A DNA stretch of 64,000 bases. Origin: Termitomyces sp. T153. Its lineage: Eukaryota > Basidiomycota > Agaricomycetes > Agaricales > Lyophyllaceae. The stretch is from the NCBI GenBank assembly GCA_018296165.2, contig JACKQL020000032.1, positions 1 to 64,000 of the forward strand, written 5' to 3'. The notes beneath the pieces are model-generated. The model had not been told where the DNA came from. It saw only the letters and a list, made by a program, of their open reading frames with translations, and ran no database searches. The position numbers were made by a program, and so were the translations under genes. Within the stretch, counting starts at the first letter, position 1, and every line of letters starts with the position of its first letter. Positions 24,621-35,615 of the stretch are shown piece after piece.

Positions 24621-24640
24621 CCTCACAGTGGGCTCCAAAA
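24621..24640 (-). other. E3 primer-binding site, tRNA-like
   Basis: On the minus strand the 5' LTR is followed by TTTTGGAGCCCACTGTGAGG. The TGG three bases after the LTR fits an ordinary tRNA-primed site, unlike the self-complementary sites of E1 and E2. The tRNA was not identified. Confidence 0.45.
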
Positions 24641-25702
24641 TGATGTGGTCCTATGCCACCTAGTGCCATGCAGGAAACCTAACATGAGTTACTAGATAGA
24701 GTAGCTGGCAGTAGAAAGTTAATAGTAGGGGGCAAGTCAGTAACTGTCCCAGAGAACAAGAGCAAATGGAGGTGTGAAGGGTGAAGTAGAAAGAGTTGCT
24801 ATTACTAGCCTAAGTCACTAGGCAGTAATGAGAAGTTGCTAGGGAAAGAGAGAAAGAAAACAATTGAAGACAAAAGTGTTGCTGAGGTAAAGCAAACTTA
24901 AGAGGTGAAAAAAAAGGTTGGGTAGAGAAAGAGGGTAGTGACAATAAAAGAACTGAAAGGAGGATGAATACAAACTAGTTGCTAGCCATAGTTGCTAGCA
25001 TTGCTAAATCAAAATAATGCTAAGGATACCCACAATTAGTGCCATACAAAGTCAAAGATGATGTCAGCAAGACTGGTTGCTGAGTCTTTGTTGATGGAAG
25101 GAATAAGCAATAGAGCCAAAATGAAATCTCAAGCTGGTAAGCTTAGAAATAGAGAGATTTAATAGAAGTAGTATTTGATGAGGATAAGGTTTGATGATCA
25201 AGTGTCTATGTATAGGCAGTATTTATACTATCCAAGGGTATAGTATGGGAAAGTAAGCAAATAGTTGCCACTACAATGGCATCTGCCAAAGTGTTTATAA
25301 TACATATAAGGCATCAATCTGTAACTAAGTGAGAAGTAAGCAAAGTCTATGCAGTGCATAAATTGCAATAAATCTCAAAAAGGAGAGTCCAATGTCAATA
25401 CTGGCAATATGTCCATATATGGTGGGAGAAAGCCATATTGTCAGCAAGAAGTTGCTAGCAATTGTCACTAAGAAAGGTCTAGGCCTTGTTGTTTTAGACC
25501 TAAAGTCCAGACTCCACATGATGTTCCTTGTGATCAACAAGTCTTGTAGTTGCTAAAATCCTGTGCAAAGGCTATGTTATTCCAGACCTTGGGGCTAGGC
25601 CTCACATGCTAAGTATCATGACTTGTGCCATGTCAAAATAGTCAGCTGCTGCTCAGTCCAAAATTGCCAAAAATGGTGCTCAGCAACAAATGAGTCTTAT
25701 CA
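24641..25702 (-). repeat. E3 5' LTR
   Basis: A 1062-bp copy with TGATG at one end and TTATCA at 25702. It pairs with 13353-14416. Differences between the copies are mainly transitions. Confidence 0.85.
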
Positions 25703-25835
25703 CCAGAGTTTGCTAGGAGCTCATTGGAGTTTGCCAAAGAAGCGCTGGAGTTAGCCAGGATGATTGCCATGGGTTAACAAAGGTTGGAGTGAGTTGGGGG
25801 AAGCATTGGGGAGAGCTCCAGAGAGGTGGGGTGTC
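25703..25835 (-). repeat. Old LTR fragment, distal part (split by E2)
   Basis: Joined to 36617-36660 (E2 and one GTGTC removed), the minus strand reads TGTCATAACCCACTG and continues with GCTAACTCCAG and GGCAAACTCCAATG motifs like the start of the E1 LTR (TGTCACGACCC, CGGCTAACTCCG). It ends at the E3 LTR boundary. The target of E2 was therefore an already truncated LTR. Confidence 0.5.
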
Positions 25836-26836
25836 TGTCATGACCCACTCCCTAGCTTCCTAGACACTGCTCCCAACCCCTCCCGATTTCCCGCCTAACT
25901 CCCCGGAACCCCACCCACACTTTTGACGCTCACACCGGACAACTCCGATGCTTCTCCGGCAAACCCCAACGGCAACTCCCTCTCCGTAGCCATTGACACC
26001 CCCTTGAAACCTTCCCCCACCGTTCCTGGCCACGTCATACGTCCCCAACCCTCTACTCTAGTTTACCCGACCCGTCCCAGAGTGTCACGACGTCCCCGGA
26101 GCAGCCGCGCCCCCAACTGATCCCATCAGAATACCGCCGCAGCCCGACCTTGGATTGTACCCGACACCCGTCGACTCAGCACAGCTCCATCGACCCCTGC
26201 CATCATATCCGCCGCCCTCGGAGGCACCCAGTAGTCGGTATATAAGCCATAGAATAACTCCTCGAACTTTAGTCTTGATATTACATTTTACCAGTTTCCT
26301 ATGTTTCGTCTCTTGTCTCATCTCCATTTCTGTTTCTAGGCTTCGAATCTATCTTTTCTCAGTCTCGTCTCGTCCCTGTCTCGTCTTGACTGTACATATT
26401 TCCTTTGTTCCTCTGAAGTTCCCTTGCTCCCTACGTTAGTACGAACTCCGCGCACGCGCCACAACCTGAACATTCTTAATGACAACTCCGGACCTCGCTA
26501 CCCGCTCGGCCCCGGAACCCACCAAGCCCCAGTAATCCCCTGTCCAACTCCGACCCCGCCCCCCATCAACCGAGAAGCCTCCGCCTACCCCAGAAATCTA
26601 CTTGTGCGCCCACTAACTAGCCCTGACACCCGCCCTGGGTCAACGACCAGTACCTCCGGTCTTAGACCCCTCCGAATCACTCAGGACTTACTCGGGCCGC
26701 TCTCCCTAGGGGCCCCTCGCAAGCTTTCCCCACCTCTGCTCCAACTCCGGATGCCTGGTTATAAGCACAGGACATTGCGTCTGCCTAGTAAGGACTCGCC
26801 AGTGTACTGAGCCCCCGTCGTCAGCGGAACCTGACA
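25836..26836 (+). repeat. E2 5' LTR
   Basis: It starts TGTCATGACCC and ends CTGACA. It is 1001 bp, the same length as the 3' copy. The general plan is like the E1 LTR (TGTCACGACCC start, TATA box, self-primer, TAGTAAGGACTCGCC near the end), so E1 and E2 are related families. Confidence 0.95.
26239..26283 (+). promoter_or_regulatory. E2 LTR core promoter and putative self-primer
   Basis: TATATAA at 26239-26245 precedes AGTCTTGATATTA (26271-26283) by about 32 nt, so the 13-mer should be the transcript 5' end. It is the exact reverse complement of the site after the LTR (26837-26849). In the 3' LTR the same box reads TATATCA. Confidence 0.65.
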
Positions 26837-26849
26837 TAATATCAAGACT
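26837..26849 (+). other. E2 primer-binding site, self-complementary type
   Basis: TAATATCAAGACT follows the last LTR base directly and pairs perfectly, over 13 nt, with 26271-26283. No TGG typical of a tRNA 3' CCA end is present. Confidence 0.65.
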
Positions 26850-26868
26850 CCCCCTTACCCCGTTCTCG

Positions 26869-29379
26869 ATGTCTGCGTTTAACCCCGCGTACAACCCAGT
26901 CAGTTACCCAACCGACGCCTACGGCTGGCCCATACTGGAAAATTCCTACACCCCATTTTACCCGGGTCCCTTTGCGGACCAATACGTGCCCCGTCACTGG
27001 ACCCCTGACTCCAACCAGGCGTTCTATGCCCCCTCCATCAGCCAGGGAATACCCCCGGGCTGGCGCCGCCCTCCCGCATTCCACGCCGATGGCAACAACC
27101 CCCATATCAACCCTGGAGGATACTCCGCAGCACCCCCCAACCCCGCCTACCTTCCCCCTGCCCATTACTATGTGTACCCAATCCCCGCTGCAGCCCCAGT
27201 CCCTCCGGAGGCCACGGATAACTATTCCCCACCCCGCCCACCATTCGCTGTTCAAACCCCTCCTTCTCCTAGGCAGCAAAGGATCGAAGCCTATGCCCAG
27301 CAACGCGATGAAGTCCTCCGCTTCCTCCGCCTGTCCCCTGCAGAATTCGCAAGGCGTACCTGCACCCTCCTCACCAACCTAGGCTACCCCGATGCCTCCG
27401 CAACCCTGGAGGTCTGGGCGGATCGACTCCTCGACTTCCACAAACGCTACCTACAAGGGAACCTCCCAGAGAATACGCAAGGCACCCTGGGCCTCGACGA
27501 CAACTTACAGAATGAGCTCCGCGCCTTGGTCGAAGAAATCCACACTAGCCCAAACCCCCGCCCCTTTGAAGATCCTCTGGATCCCGCCCGCTCCTTCCAC
27601 GTGCAACGCGAGGAACTCGTCGGGACATGAAACGAAGCCCCATCTTCCGTTCCCCGCCAGCAGGAAGAACTCAACGCGGCCTCCAGCATCTTGAGGAATC
27701 TCAACCCCGCAGGGGGGTTGTTCGACCAACCCGCCGCCCACACCCTGGCCCTCTCCGCCTGGCCCCGGGCCAGCTTGGTGCCCAGCGCCTTCCGAACCTG
27801 GGACCAACCCGCCGTCCCCGAACTCCGCTCCCAATGACCGCCCCTACGCGTCAACGACAACAACTGGACCCTCTTCTATATCGACGAGCCAGGCAACCCC
27901 GACCAACACCCCCTGCGCAACGGGCCCCAATGAGACCGACCCCCCCACTTCGACCTCCGTGCCCCTCATAGCAATGCCCCTCCGCCCCGTCCCAACGCCC
28001 CAGTTCCCCCGCGACAGCCCCTGGGCCCCGGGGTGCCCCGACCCCCTCTTTCCGTCAACCTCTCTCGTCCCCCGCCCGCCCCGATGCCTAACCCCCCCAC
28101 CGACGTCAACTATTTCAGACCCCCAAATCCCGGAGGACCCCCTCCCCCTCGATGGGCCCCAGGACCCGCCCCGGGTAGTGTAGGTCAAAACCCCAGTGGG
28201 GGACCACCCAATGGCGGACCCCCGGGAGGATGGGGCCCAGCGATGGACAGCTTTCCCCCCCAGCGCGGAAACGGAAATAACTACTACTACTACTACTACA
28301 ACGCTGGACCCCCACCTTGAACTCAAAATTCGCAGGACGATACCTGCAACGCACTGGCCCAGGAAGGAAAGCTCAACATCCAGAAGCCCGAACCCTTCAC
28401 CGGCTGCGACCCCCGGAAGTGGCGAATCTTCCTGACCCAGTGTTTAACTATGTTTCAAGCTAAGCCCATCACTTTTCAGCTTGAGAGCTCATGAGTGGCC
28501 TTCGCCACATCATACTTACAGGGCATCGCCTTCGACCACTACACCGCACTACTCCGGTTCGACCCAAACAATCCCGTACTCTCCCATTGGCTCGCTTTCA
28601 CTCAAGAGTTCTCGAGTAAGTTTGGCATCTTTGACACCGTAGCAGAGGTGGAGGAAAATCTCTTCAACCTCCGAATGCGCGACAATGAACGCTTCACGAC
28701 CTTCATTGTACGATTCGAACGAGAGGCCTACGAGACCGGCTGGAATTACAATGCCCTCCAGTTCACCCTCCGTCGTGCCCTGCCCCAACGGATCAAGGAC
28801 GTCCTTCGCCTTGCGCCCAAACAAACCACCTACGACAGGTACAAGGTGCTCGTTACCCAGGTCGACCAACATTATTGGGAAGATCGCAGCGAAAACACGG
28901 CACCCCGGACCTCGTGGAATACCTCCAGTAACACCAACTGGCAGGCCGGAGCAACCAATGGCATCCAATCCTCCATCCCCGCTAACCCTGCTAACCCTGC
29001 ACCCCGCTTCCCCCCGGGCCGAGGAGTCCCCAACACTAACCGGCCCCTGGGGCAGCGACCACCTGCCCAGCTCAACGCCGCCAACCTCCACGACACCCCA
29101 GTACCCCTGGATACCAACCCTGATGATCGCAACGACATCCCGGACCCCGCCAACGATCAGGAAGCCCTATGCGCAAACAGGATCCAGGACAGTCAGTGGA
29201 TCGACGTGCCGGAAGAAATGCAGGAGAAATGACGGAAGGAGGGCGCATGCATCCTATGTGGTGAGCAGGGACATTTTATTTGCAGTTGCCCTAAACGACA
29301 GGTGATGGGACGCGCCATGTGGACAATCAACAGAGAAGACTGTAACTACCAGTTCACGGAAAACGAGTCGGCGGTTTAG
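26869..29379 (+). pseudogene. E2 gag, one frame with six in-frame TGA codons
   Basis: A single frame starts MSAFNPAYNP (26869) and ends at TAG (29377). It is broken by TGA at 27628, 27835, 27931, 28318, 28492 and 29230 but never shifts. The first half is proline- and tyrosine-rich. The conserved gag domain runs from about 28340 to 28890 (LNIQKPEPFTG, then FATSYLQGIAFDHYTALLRF). A CX2CX4HX4C zinc knuckle (CILCGEQGHFICSC) lies at about 29250. All six internal stops are TGA, which fits CGA to TGA change at CpG. Read-through cannot be excluded but six sites make it unlikely. Confidence 0.85.
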
Positions 29380-32300
29380 GTCTGGAAGACGCACTAGACC
29401 ACGGACCACATCCCGACATCTTCTCCACCCCAGCCACACTCCTCCGCACAATGATGCTCGCCCCGGACAACCCCCCAGCACACCTCCCCTCTCACTCCTC
29501 CACAAACCTCCTCCTCCGCACCACTCTCCCCTTCACCGACAAACCCGTCCCCACACTAGTCGACAGCGGCGCCACCAATAACTTTGTTGACAAATCCCTG
29601 GCAGCGCTCGCCCCACAACCCTTCCGCCGTCTTCCCACCCCGATCCCCAGCGGGAGACATCACTCATTGCCTAGAAACGACCCTGACCTTTGCCAACGGA
29701 CAACAGCAAGAACTCCGACTACTCATCACAAAATTACACCCCTCCGCCCCCGTCGTCTTAGGGTTCTCATGGCTCCGCTCCACCAATCCCCGTGTTGATT
29801 GGCCCAGTCTCACCCTACACCTCAACCGGGACAACCCCACCAACTCCGGACTGGTACCCTTCCATGTCTCGCCCCCCTCCGAGAGCTCCGAGACCACGAT
29901 CAACCAACCCCGGACCCTGCCACAACTTTGCTCTAGGTCTGCGCGATCGTTCGTCATCTATGTCCGACTTGGCGGCTCGCTCAAGGTACTTCCCGCCCTC
30001 GTAGACAGCGGCGCCTCTGGTGTCTTTGTCAGCAACCAACTTGACCTCCGACGCAACGACCTCGACAAACCCCTCGAGCTCCAACTCTTTGATGGGAGCC
30101 CCGCCACGACAAGAATCACGCAGTACCACGACAACACCCTCACCCTCGATAACGACCTGCAGTTCCAGGCCCGACTCCTTGTTACCCAACTACCCCCATT
30201 GACCCCAATCGTGCTCGGACTCCCGTGGCTGCGAGACGTCAACCCCGACATCAACTGGAAGAACCTTACCATGCAATTCCCTGGCCCCGAAGCAAGCTTA
30301 GCAGCTGCCATCCACCTCCGCTTCCAGCCTATCCTGGACCCCGACGCCACCCCAGATCCGACTGCTACACCTATGGGACCCAGCCCCATCAACTCCGGAA
30401 ACCTCGACATTAAAATCATCGGCGCCGTCCCCTTCGCGCACCTCCTACAAGAAGGCACCCCCGCCTTCCAGTTGCAAGTCACGCCGGCCCTACCAGAGGA
30501 ATACCTCCACGCAGGGACTACCACGCCAGAAAAGAAGACAGAGGAACAGATCCTATCCGAAGTAGTTCCCCCGGAGTATCATAAGTTCGCTGACGTGTTC
30601 TCCGAAGGAAGTGCCAAGGAACTCCCTCCGCACCGCTCCTACGACCACCAGATCGACCTCGAAGAAGGCACCTCACCCCCGTTTGGCAAGATCTACAACA
30701 TGTCCGAAATCGAGCTCCGGGCCCTGAAGGAATACCTCGACGACATGCTCGGCAAAGGTTTCATACGTCCCTCGATCTCCGCGGCTGGTGCTCCGGTTCT
30801 GTTTGCCAAGAAAAAAGACGGATCCCTCCGACTCTGTGTGGATTACCGGGGACTCAACAAAGTCACCAAGAAAAACCGGTACCCCCTCCCCTTAATCAGA
30901 GACCTTGTTGATCGCCTTTGCAGCGCCAAAATTTACACGAAAATCAACCTTTGTTCCGGCTACAACAACGTCCAGATCGCCCCGGGGCATGAATGGAAGA
31001 CCGCCTTTCGCACCTGCTACGGCCTCTTTGAGTATCTCGTAATGCCCTTCAGAATGACTAACTCCCCCGCCACCTTCCAGTACTTCATGAATGACATCTT
31101 TCACGACATGAACGACGTCTTTGTCATCGTATATTTGGACAATATCTTGATCTACTCAAATTCGCCGGCGGAGCATTCGGAGCACATCCGCCATGTCCTG
31201 GAACAACTCCGAGAGTATCACCTTCATGCTAAACCCAAAAAGTGCTCATTCCACACAGCGGAAGTCGAATATCTCGGGGTCATTGTCACCCCCAACGGTG
31301 TGTGCATGGACCCCGCCAAGGTCAACGCAATACTCAACTGGCCCTCCCTGCAGAACGTCAAGGAGGTACAGTCATTCTTGGGGTTTGCTAACTTCTATCG
31401 CCGCTTCATCGACAACTACTCTGGAATCACCAAACCCCTCAACCGGCTCACAAGGAAGGACACCCCTTGGAATTGGGACAGCAAGTGCCAGGGCGTATTC
31501 CTCCTCCTGAAGAAGGCCTTCACCTCCGCTCCAGTCCTCCGCCATTTCGACCCCTCCCTACTGATCGTGCTCGAATGTGATGCCTCTGACTACGCTATCG
31601 CCAGGATACTCTCCCAGTCGAACTCGGAGGGCAAGGATCTCCGCCCCGTCGCCTTCTACACCCGATCAATGATCCCAGCAGAACTCAACTACGACATTTA
31701 CGACAAGGAACTCCTTGCAATTGTCAAAGCCTTTTGTCAGTGGCGGGCCTACCTCGAAGGGTCCCCGCACTGCATCCAAGTCTACTCCAATCACAATAAC
31801 CTGCAATATTTCACGACCACAAAACAGCTCAGCCGCCGCCAGGCTCGATGGTCCGAAACCCTTTCGGAGTACGATTTTACCATTCACTACCGCCCCAGGC
31901 GACTCAGCGCAAAGCCCAACGCCCTTACTCGGAGACCCGACGTGTATCTGAAGAAATCGTTCGAAACCGAACAAAATGCATTCAACCATCGAGTGGTAAT
32001 CCCACCCGAACATCTACATGCCATGCTGATTTTAAACAAAGAAGGAATCCTCCAGCAAATCAGGAATTCACCCCCGGACCCCTTCTTCAACCAGCACGAC
32101 CCCCACAACAACCCCGACAAATTGAGCATAGACAACCCCTTTTTGCTATCCCTGGACCACCGCCTGCTGCTCCAGAGTGGACGAATCTACGCCCCGGACC
32201 ACAAGTCCATTCACCTCAACATACTCCAGCAGCACCACGATCACAAACTCCGGGGGCACCCAGGAATTCGTAAGACCCTTCAACTCATCTCCCGGACTTA

Positions 32301-33501
32301 TTTTTGGCCAGGAATGAAGAAGGACGTCACGCAATACGTGAGGGCCTGCGAACCCTGCCTACGGGCCAAAGTCCCCCGCCATCGCCCCCACGGATTACTG
32401 AAACCCCTCCCCGTTGGTCGCTGCCCCTGGTCTTCAATATCGATGGATCATATCGTTGAACTCCCCGACTCCAAAGGTTTCGACGCAATCCTCGTCGTCA
32501 TCTGCCGCCTTACCAAGCAAGCCCTCTTTATTCCCTGCCACACCACTGACACTGCCCCGGATTTCGCCAAACTATTTCTAGAACACGTATTCTCCAAACA
32601 TGGACTTCCCGACGACATCGTCTCTGACCATGGACCCCTATTCGTATCTCATTTCTGGCAATCGCTGTGCAAGGCGCTCAAAATCAAGACCAGCCTCTCT
32701 ACCGCCTACCACCCGGAAACCGATGGGCAAACCGAGCGCGTAAACCAGACATTAGAACAGTATCTTTGCCTCTACATTAACTATTTACAGAACGACTGGC
32801 GCGCGGAGCTTCCCCTTGCCGAATTCACCTACAACAACATGCCTCACTCTGCCACCGGAGTTTCCCCCTTTTACGCCAACAAGGGCTACAATCCCCGACT
32901 CATGCTGTCCCTCAAGGACATCCCCTCCCACGTTGCTCACGAAGTCGCCGAGGACCTCCGCTCCCTCCACTAATTCCTCTGGGACGAGATCGACACCGCC
33001 AACCAAGCCTACTCCAAGCACGCCGATGCCCGTCGCCAGCCAACCCCCGACTGGCCTCCCGGCACCTTGGTCTGGCTCGACCGACGAAATCTTAAGACCC
33101 GGAGGCCTTCTATCAAACTCGACCACAAACGCCTCGGTCCATTCAAGATCCTCCGGAAGGTCTCCACCCATGCTTACAAGCTCGACCTGCCTCTGGGCCT
33201 GAAGGGCCTCCACCCTGTGTTCCACGTTTGACTCCTTGAAAGGCATGCTCCAGACCCCTTCTTCAGCCAATGCCCCAGCCGACCGCCCCCCGTTGAAGTC
33301 GAGGACGAGTATCACTACGAGGTCGACAAGATCCTCGACTCCTGGGTAGTTTGCAGCCGACTCCAGTACTTGGTCTGCTGGAAGGGCTACGGACCTGAGG
33401 ACAATACATGGGAACCCCGAAAGAACCTTGACAGAGCCCCCGACAAACTCCGGGACTTCCACCGACGGAATCCCGCCAAGCCCCGGAACCCCCGGGACTG
33501 A
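29346..33501 (+). pseudogene. E2 pol with two retropepsins, RT, RNase H, integrase and chromodomain
   Basis: The first retropepsin starts in one frame (LVDSGATNNFVD near 29555) and continues in another after a shift near 29640-29665 (VVLGFSWLRSTNP). A second one follows (LVDSGASGVFVS near 30000, VLGLPWLRDVNP near 30210). RT runs from about 30590 (FAKKKDGSLRLCVDYRGLNK, the catalytic box YLDN at 31132-31143), RNase H to about 31960 and integrase to 32970 (HHCC, then the D,D-35-E core ending DGQTERVNQ). After TAA at 32971 and TGA at 33229 the frame continues to a chromodomain ([30 protein letters not shown]) and TGA at 33499. Pol seems to be entered from gag by a -1 shift or in another unknown way. 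Confidence 0.85.
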
Positions 33502-33731
33502 CCCAACACAGATGGCAATAGTGGGCATAACCCCCGCCTCTGGGTTCACCAGGGATTCAACTCCCACCAATACTCTCCTACGTGTTTCCACTTACTCCTC
33601 TCCTCGCTCTATCTGAAACTCCCCACACTCAGCAGAAGGTCCAAAGACTGTATAGGAACAAGCAGTGTACAGGTATATACTCGAACAAGAAAGGGGCAGG
33701 GAACAAGTCAACGACGGGGTCCGAATTCCCC

Positions 33732-35402
33732 TCACTCTCCCTCCTCCTCCGACCCTAACCCCGCTACCCCTCCCACCATGAACACCTTCAACTGTGCCAC
33801 TACTGCTGCCAGAACCTCGGGTTGCCCGGGGAGCAGTTCCCCCACGTCCGTCGCTACCTCCCACCACGCCCCGGGGTCTGCCGTCGCCCTCCGCCGATGC
33901 CCTGCCAACAGACGCCCCATCTGCGTAACCCCTTGACCCAACTCCAGCAGAAGGTCCCCGGGCATCCTCGCCAACCCATCATGGATGGACCCCAGCACTG
34001 CCGACGCCCTGTTGAGAAGGATGCGATGCTCCCGGGCCCAGTCTGTGGAACCTGAATCAGCGCTTAGGAGAAGAAAGTGGGGAAACCACTCACGAAGCAC
34101 TCCTCGCCAGCCCAAGGCCACCTCGTTGGCGAGCCACTCCTCCTGCTGCCGCGCCCTCTCCGCCGCCGCCCAGACTTCCCCAGCGCTGGAACCCTGCTGG
34201 GTCTCCCGCACCCCTGAGCCTCCTGCCTGCTGCATCGCCACCTCTGCCGCCTCCGCCCGCGCCTGCAAATGCACCGTCCGCACCTCCAACTCCTGCAGAC
34301 AAGATAATCGCTCTGCGGCAGTCCCAACGGCGACATCCTTGTCTTTCCGCGCCAGGTCCCGTTCCCTCCGAACCCCGTCCAACTCCCGTGGAGCCCCGTC
34401 CCTCTCCTCCCGTACCCCCTGAATCTCCTCCTCGCGTGCGACCAACAACCATTCTAAGCCCTCTACCCAACGCCACAAATAGGCCTCCGCGACTGACCAC
34501 GACCTATCCGCAGACTGCTCAACGGGGGCTCCGGACGTAGGGGAATACACCGCAGAACCAGGGGGGCCCCCCATCACCTGCTCGCCTCGGGTGAAGGGGA
34601 CGCCCTCCGTTTCCCTTTCTCCTGCCTGGAAGGGGCCCCCTCCCTCCATCCACCCCGCGGAGGGCCCACCTTCATGACAGGCGCACTAACCCGTTCCCCT
34701 TCCCCAGCCCCGGAGCCCCTCCCCGACACCCTGCCCTTCCGCCCTTCCTCCAGCTGCGCTGCGACCCAACCCTGATCCCACCCTTGCTCCGCCACAATGC
34801 AAACGGCCTGCCAGCTCAGGGTGACGGAGCACTTCTCGTGCCGCAAACGGCACAGAAGGCACACCGACGTGTCCTGCCATACCCCCGATGCTGGTTCCTC
34901 AAACTCACACTGCTCCCCTTGTCGGGTACAAGACGCACACTGCAGGGACATGTTGGTTCGGGAAACATGAAGCTAAATGACCACTCACCGGGGCCGCCGT
35001 CTGACACCACTCAAGGGTGGGGGGACCCCTCGCCCGACCCACCGCCTCGGCAAACTGCTCCGGCGTCACCTCCGCCTGTACCACCCTCAAACCCTCTGGG
35101 ACAAGCCGGACCACCCTCAGGCGAATGCCAGACTTGGAACGCATAGAAGTGACCACGCCTGCTGGGGGCTGCATCGCATCCGCACCAGACGGTGGCCCTG
35201 AGGGACCAGCCACGGCCGCGGACAACTCTGCAAAGGGACAATCAGTGTTCTGGGGTACAGGGAATGGGCCGCACTCACGACTATGGTACATCACCTTGAC
35301 CCGACGGCGATCTCGGCGACCCTCTGAATCTTCGGAGGACGATGGCTGGGAAGGCGGGGACGGCGACCTAGATGCTGTGGGAGAATAAGCTGAAGAAGAC
35401 AT
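33732..35402 (-). pseudogene. E2 antisense accessory gene with Zn2Cys6-like cluster, frame damaged
   Basis: Exon 1 (35402-34989) starts MSSSAYSPTASRSPSPP. A GTGAGT...CTGCAG intron leads, in phase 0, to exon 2 (from 34939), which opens with CASCTRQGEQC. The cysteines fit CX2CX6C-X15-CX2CX6C (second half CLLCRLRHEKC), the spacing of fungal Zn(II)2Cys6 clusters. A basic GKRRASPSP stretch follows, then this frame stops at 34574. The homologue of the E1 coiled coil continues in another frame from about 34600, so there is a 1-nt indel here or an unrecognised intron (GTGATG...GGATAG would restore frame). A later GTGAGT...TTCAG intron (34093-34052) matches E1 intron 2 in place and phase. The C-terminus has LLAGHRRR and WWEVA as in E1. 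DNA binding is inferred from spacing only. Confidence 0.65.
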
Positions 35403-35615
35403 TGCAACAAGCTGGTGGACTCCTGGGTGCGTCCACCCCTTTTAATAAATTAAGAAGGGGCCCCTGACGAACGGCGGCCGCACCTCGACTTCCTTCCCCA
35501 CGCCGCCGCCACTCGCTGCGGTTTGATCAATATTGATCAACTTCAATTCCCACGCCCTACCGATCCCCGACTCACTCCCCGCGTCTCAAGGGTCTCGACG
35601 CTGAAGGGGGGGTGA
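35403..35615 (-). promoter_or_regulatory. Promoter of the E2 antisense gene
   Basis: An ATTTATTAAAA box lies about 40-50 nt upstream of the antisense ATG (35440-35451). The distal part 35460-35615 is strongly similar to 4810-4965 in E1, with GCGGCCGC, CACTCGCTGCGG and TTGATCAATATTG blocks. It lies between the antisense gene and the 3' LTR and overlaps the polypurine tract. Confidence 0.5.
35601..35615 (+). other. E2 polypurine tract
   Basis: CTGAAGGGGGGGTGA ends exactly at the base before the 3' LTR (35616). Confidence 0.8.

Larger units (their letters stand above)
13353..25702 (-). mobile_element. E3: old Ty3/gypsy element with antisense gene
   Basis: LTR copies at 24641-25702 (5') and 13353-14416 (3') flank an interior whose gag, protease, RT, RNase H and integrase remains all read on the minus strand. 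On the plus strand, between pol and the 3' LTR, lies a degenerate accessory gene (14589-17770). A solo LTR of the E1 family is inserted at 14994-16117. No target duplication was found: the left flank is TATGC and the right flank is CCAGA. Protease and RT resemble a widespread agaricomycete Ty3 family (QIISMSAEIA, LNMQSTNG, RSPAYDNLLG). The DNA is CpG-poor throughout except in the inserted LTR. Confidence 0.85.

Noticed and set aside
13348..25707. Target-site duplication for E3
   Set aside because: The flanks TATGC and CCAGA do not match; the right flank is another LTR fragment, so the original flank may be lost.
26869..29232. TGA read as an amino acid in E2 gag
   Set aside because: Host genes such as RSM22 and the E1 antisense gene end at TGA, and CpG decay explains the stops more simply.
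29346..29379. Programmed -1 frameshift site between gag and pol of E2 (GGAAAAC)
   Set aside because: The heptamer does not fit the XXXYYYZ rule and the region is mutated, so the mode of pol expression stays open.
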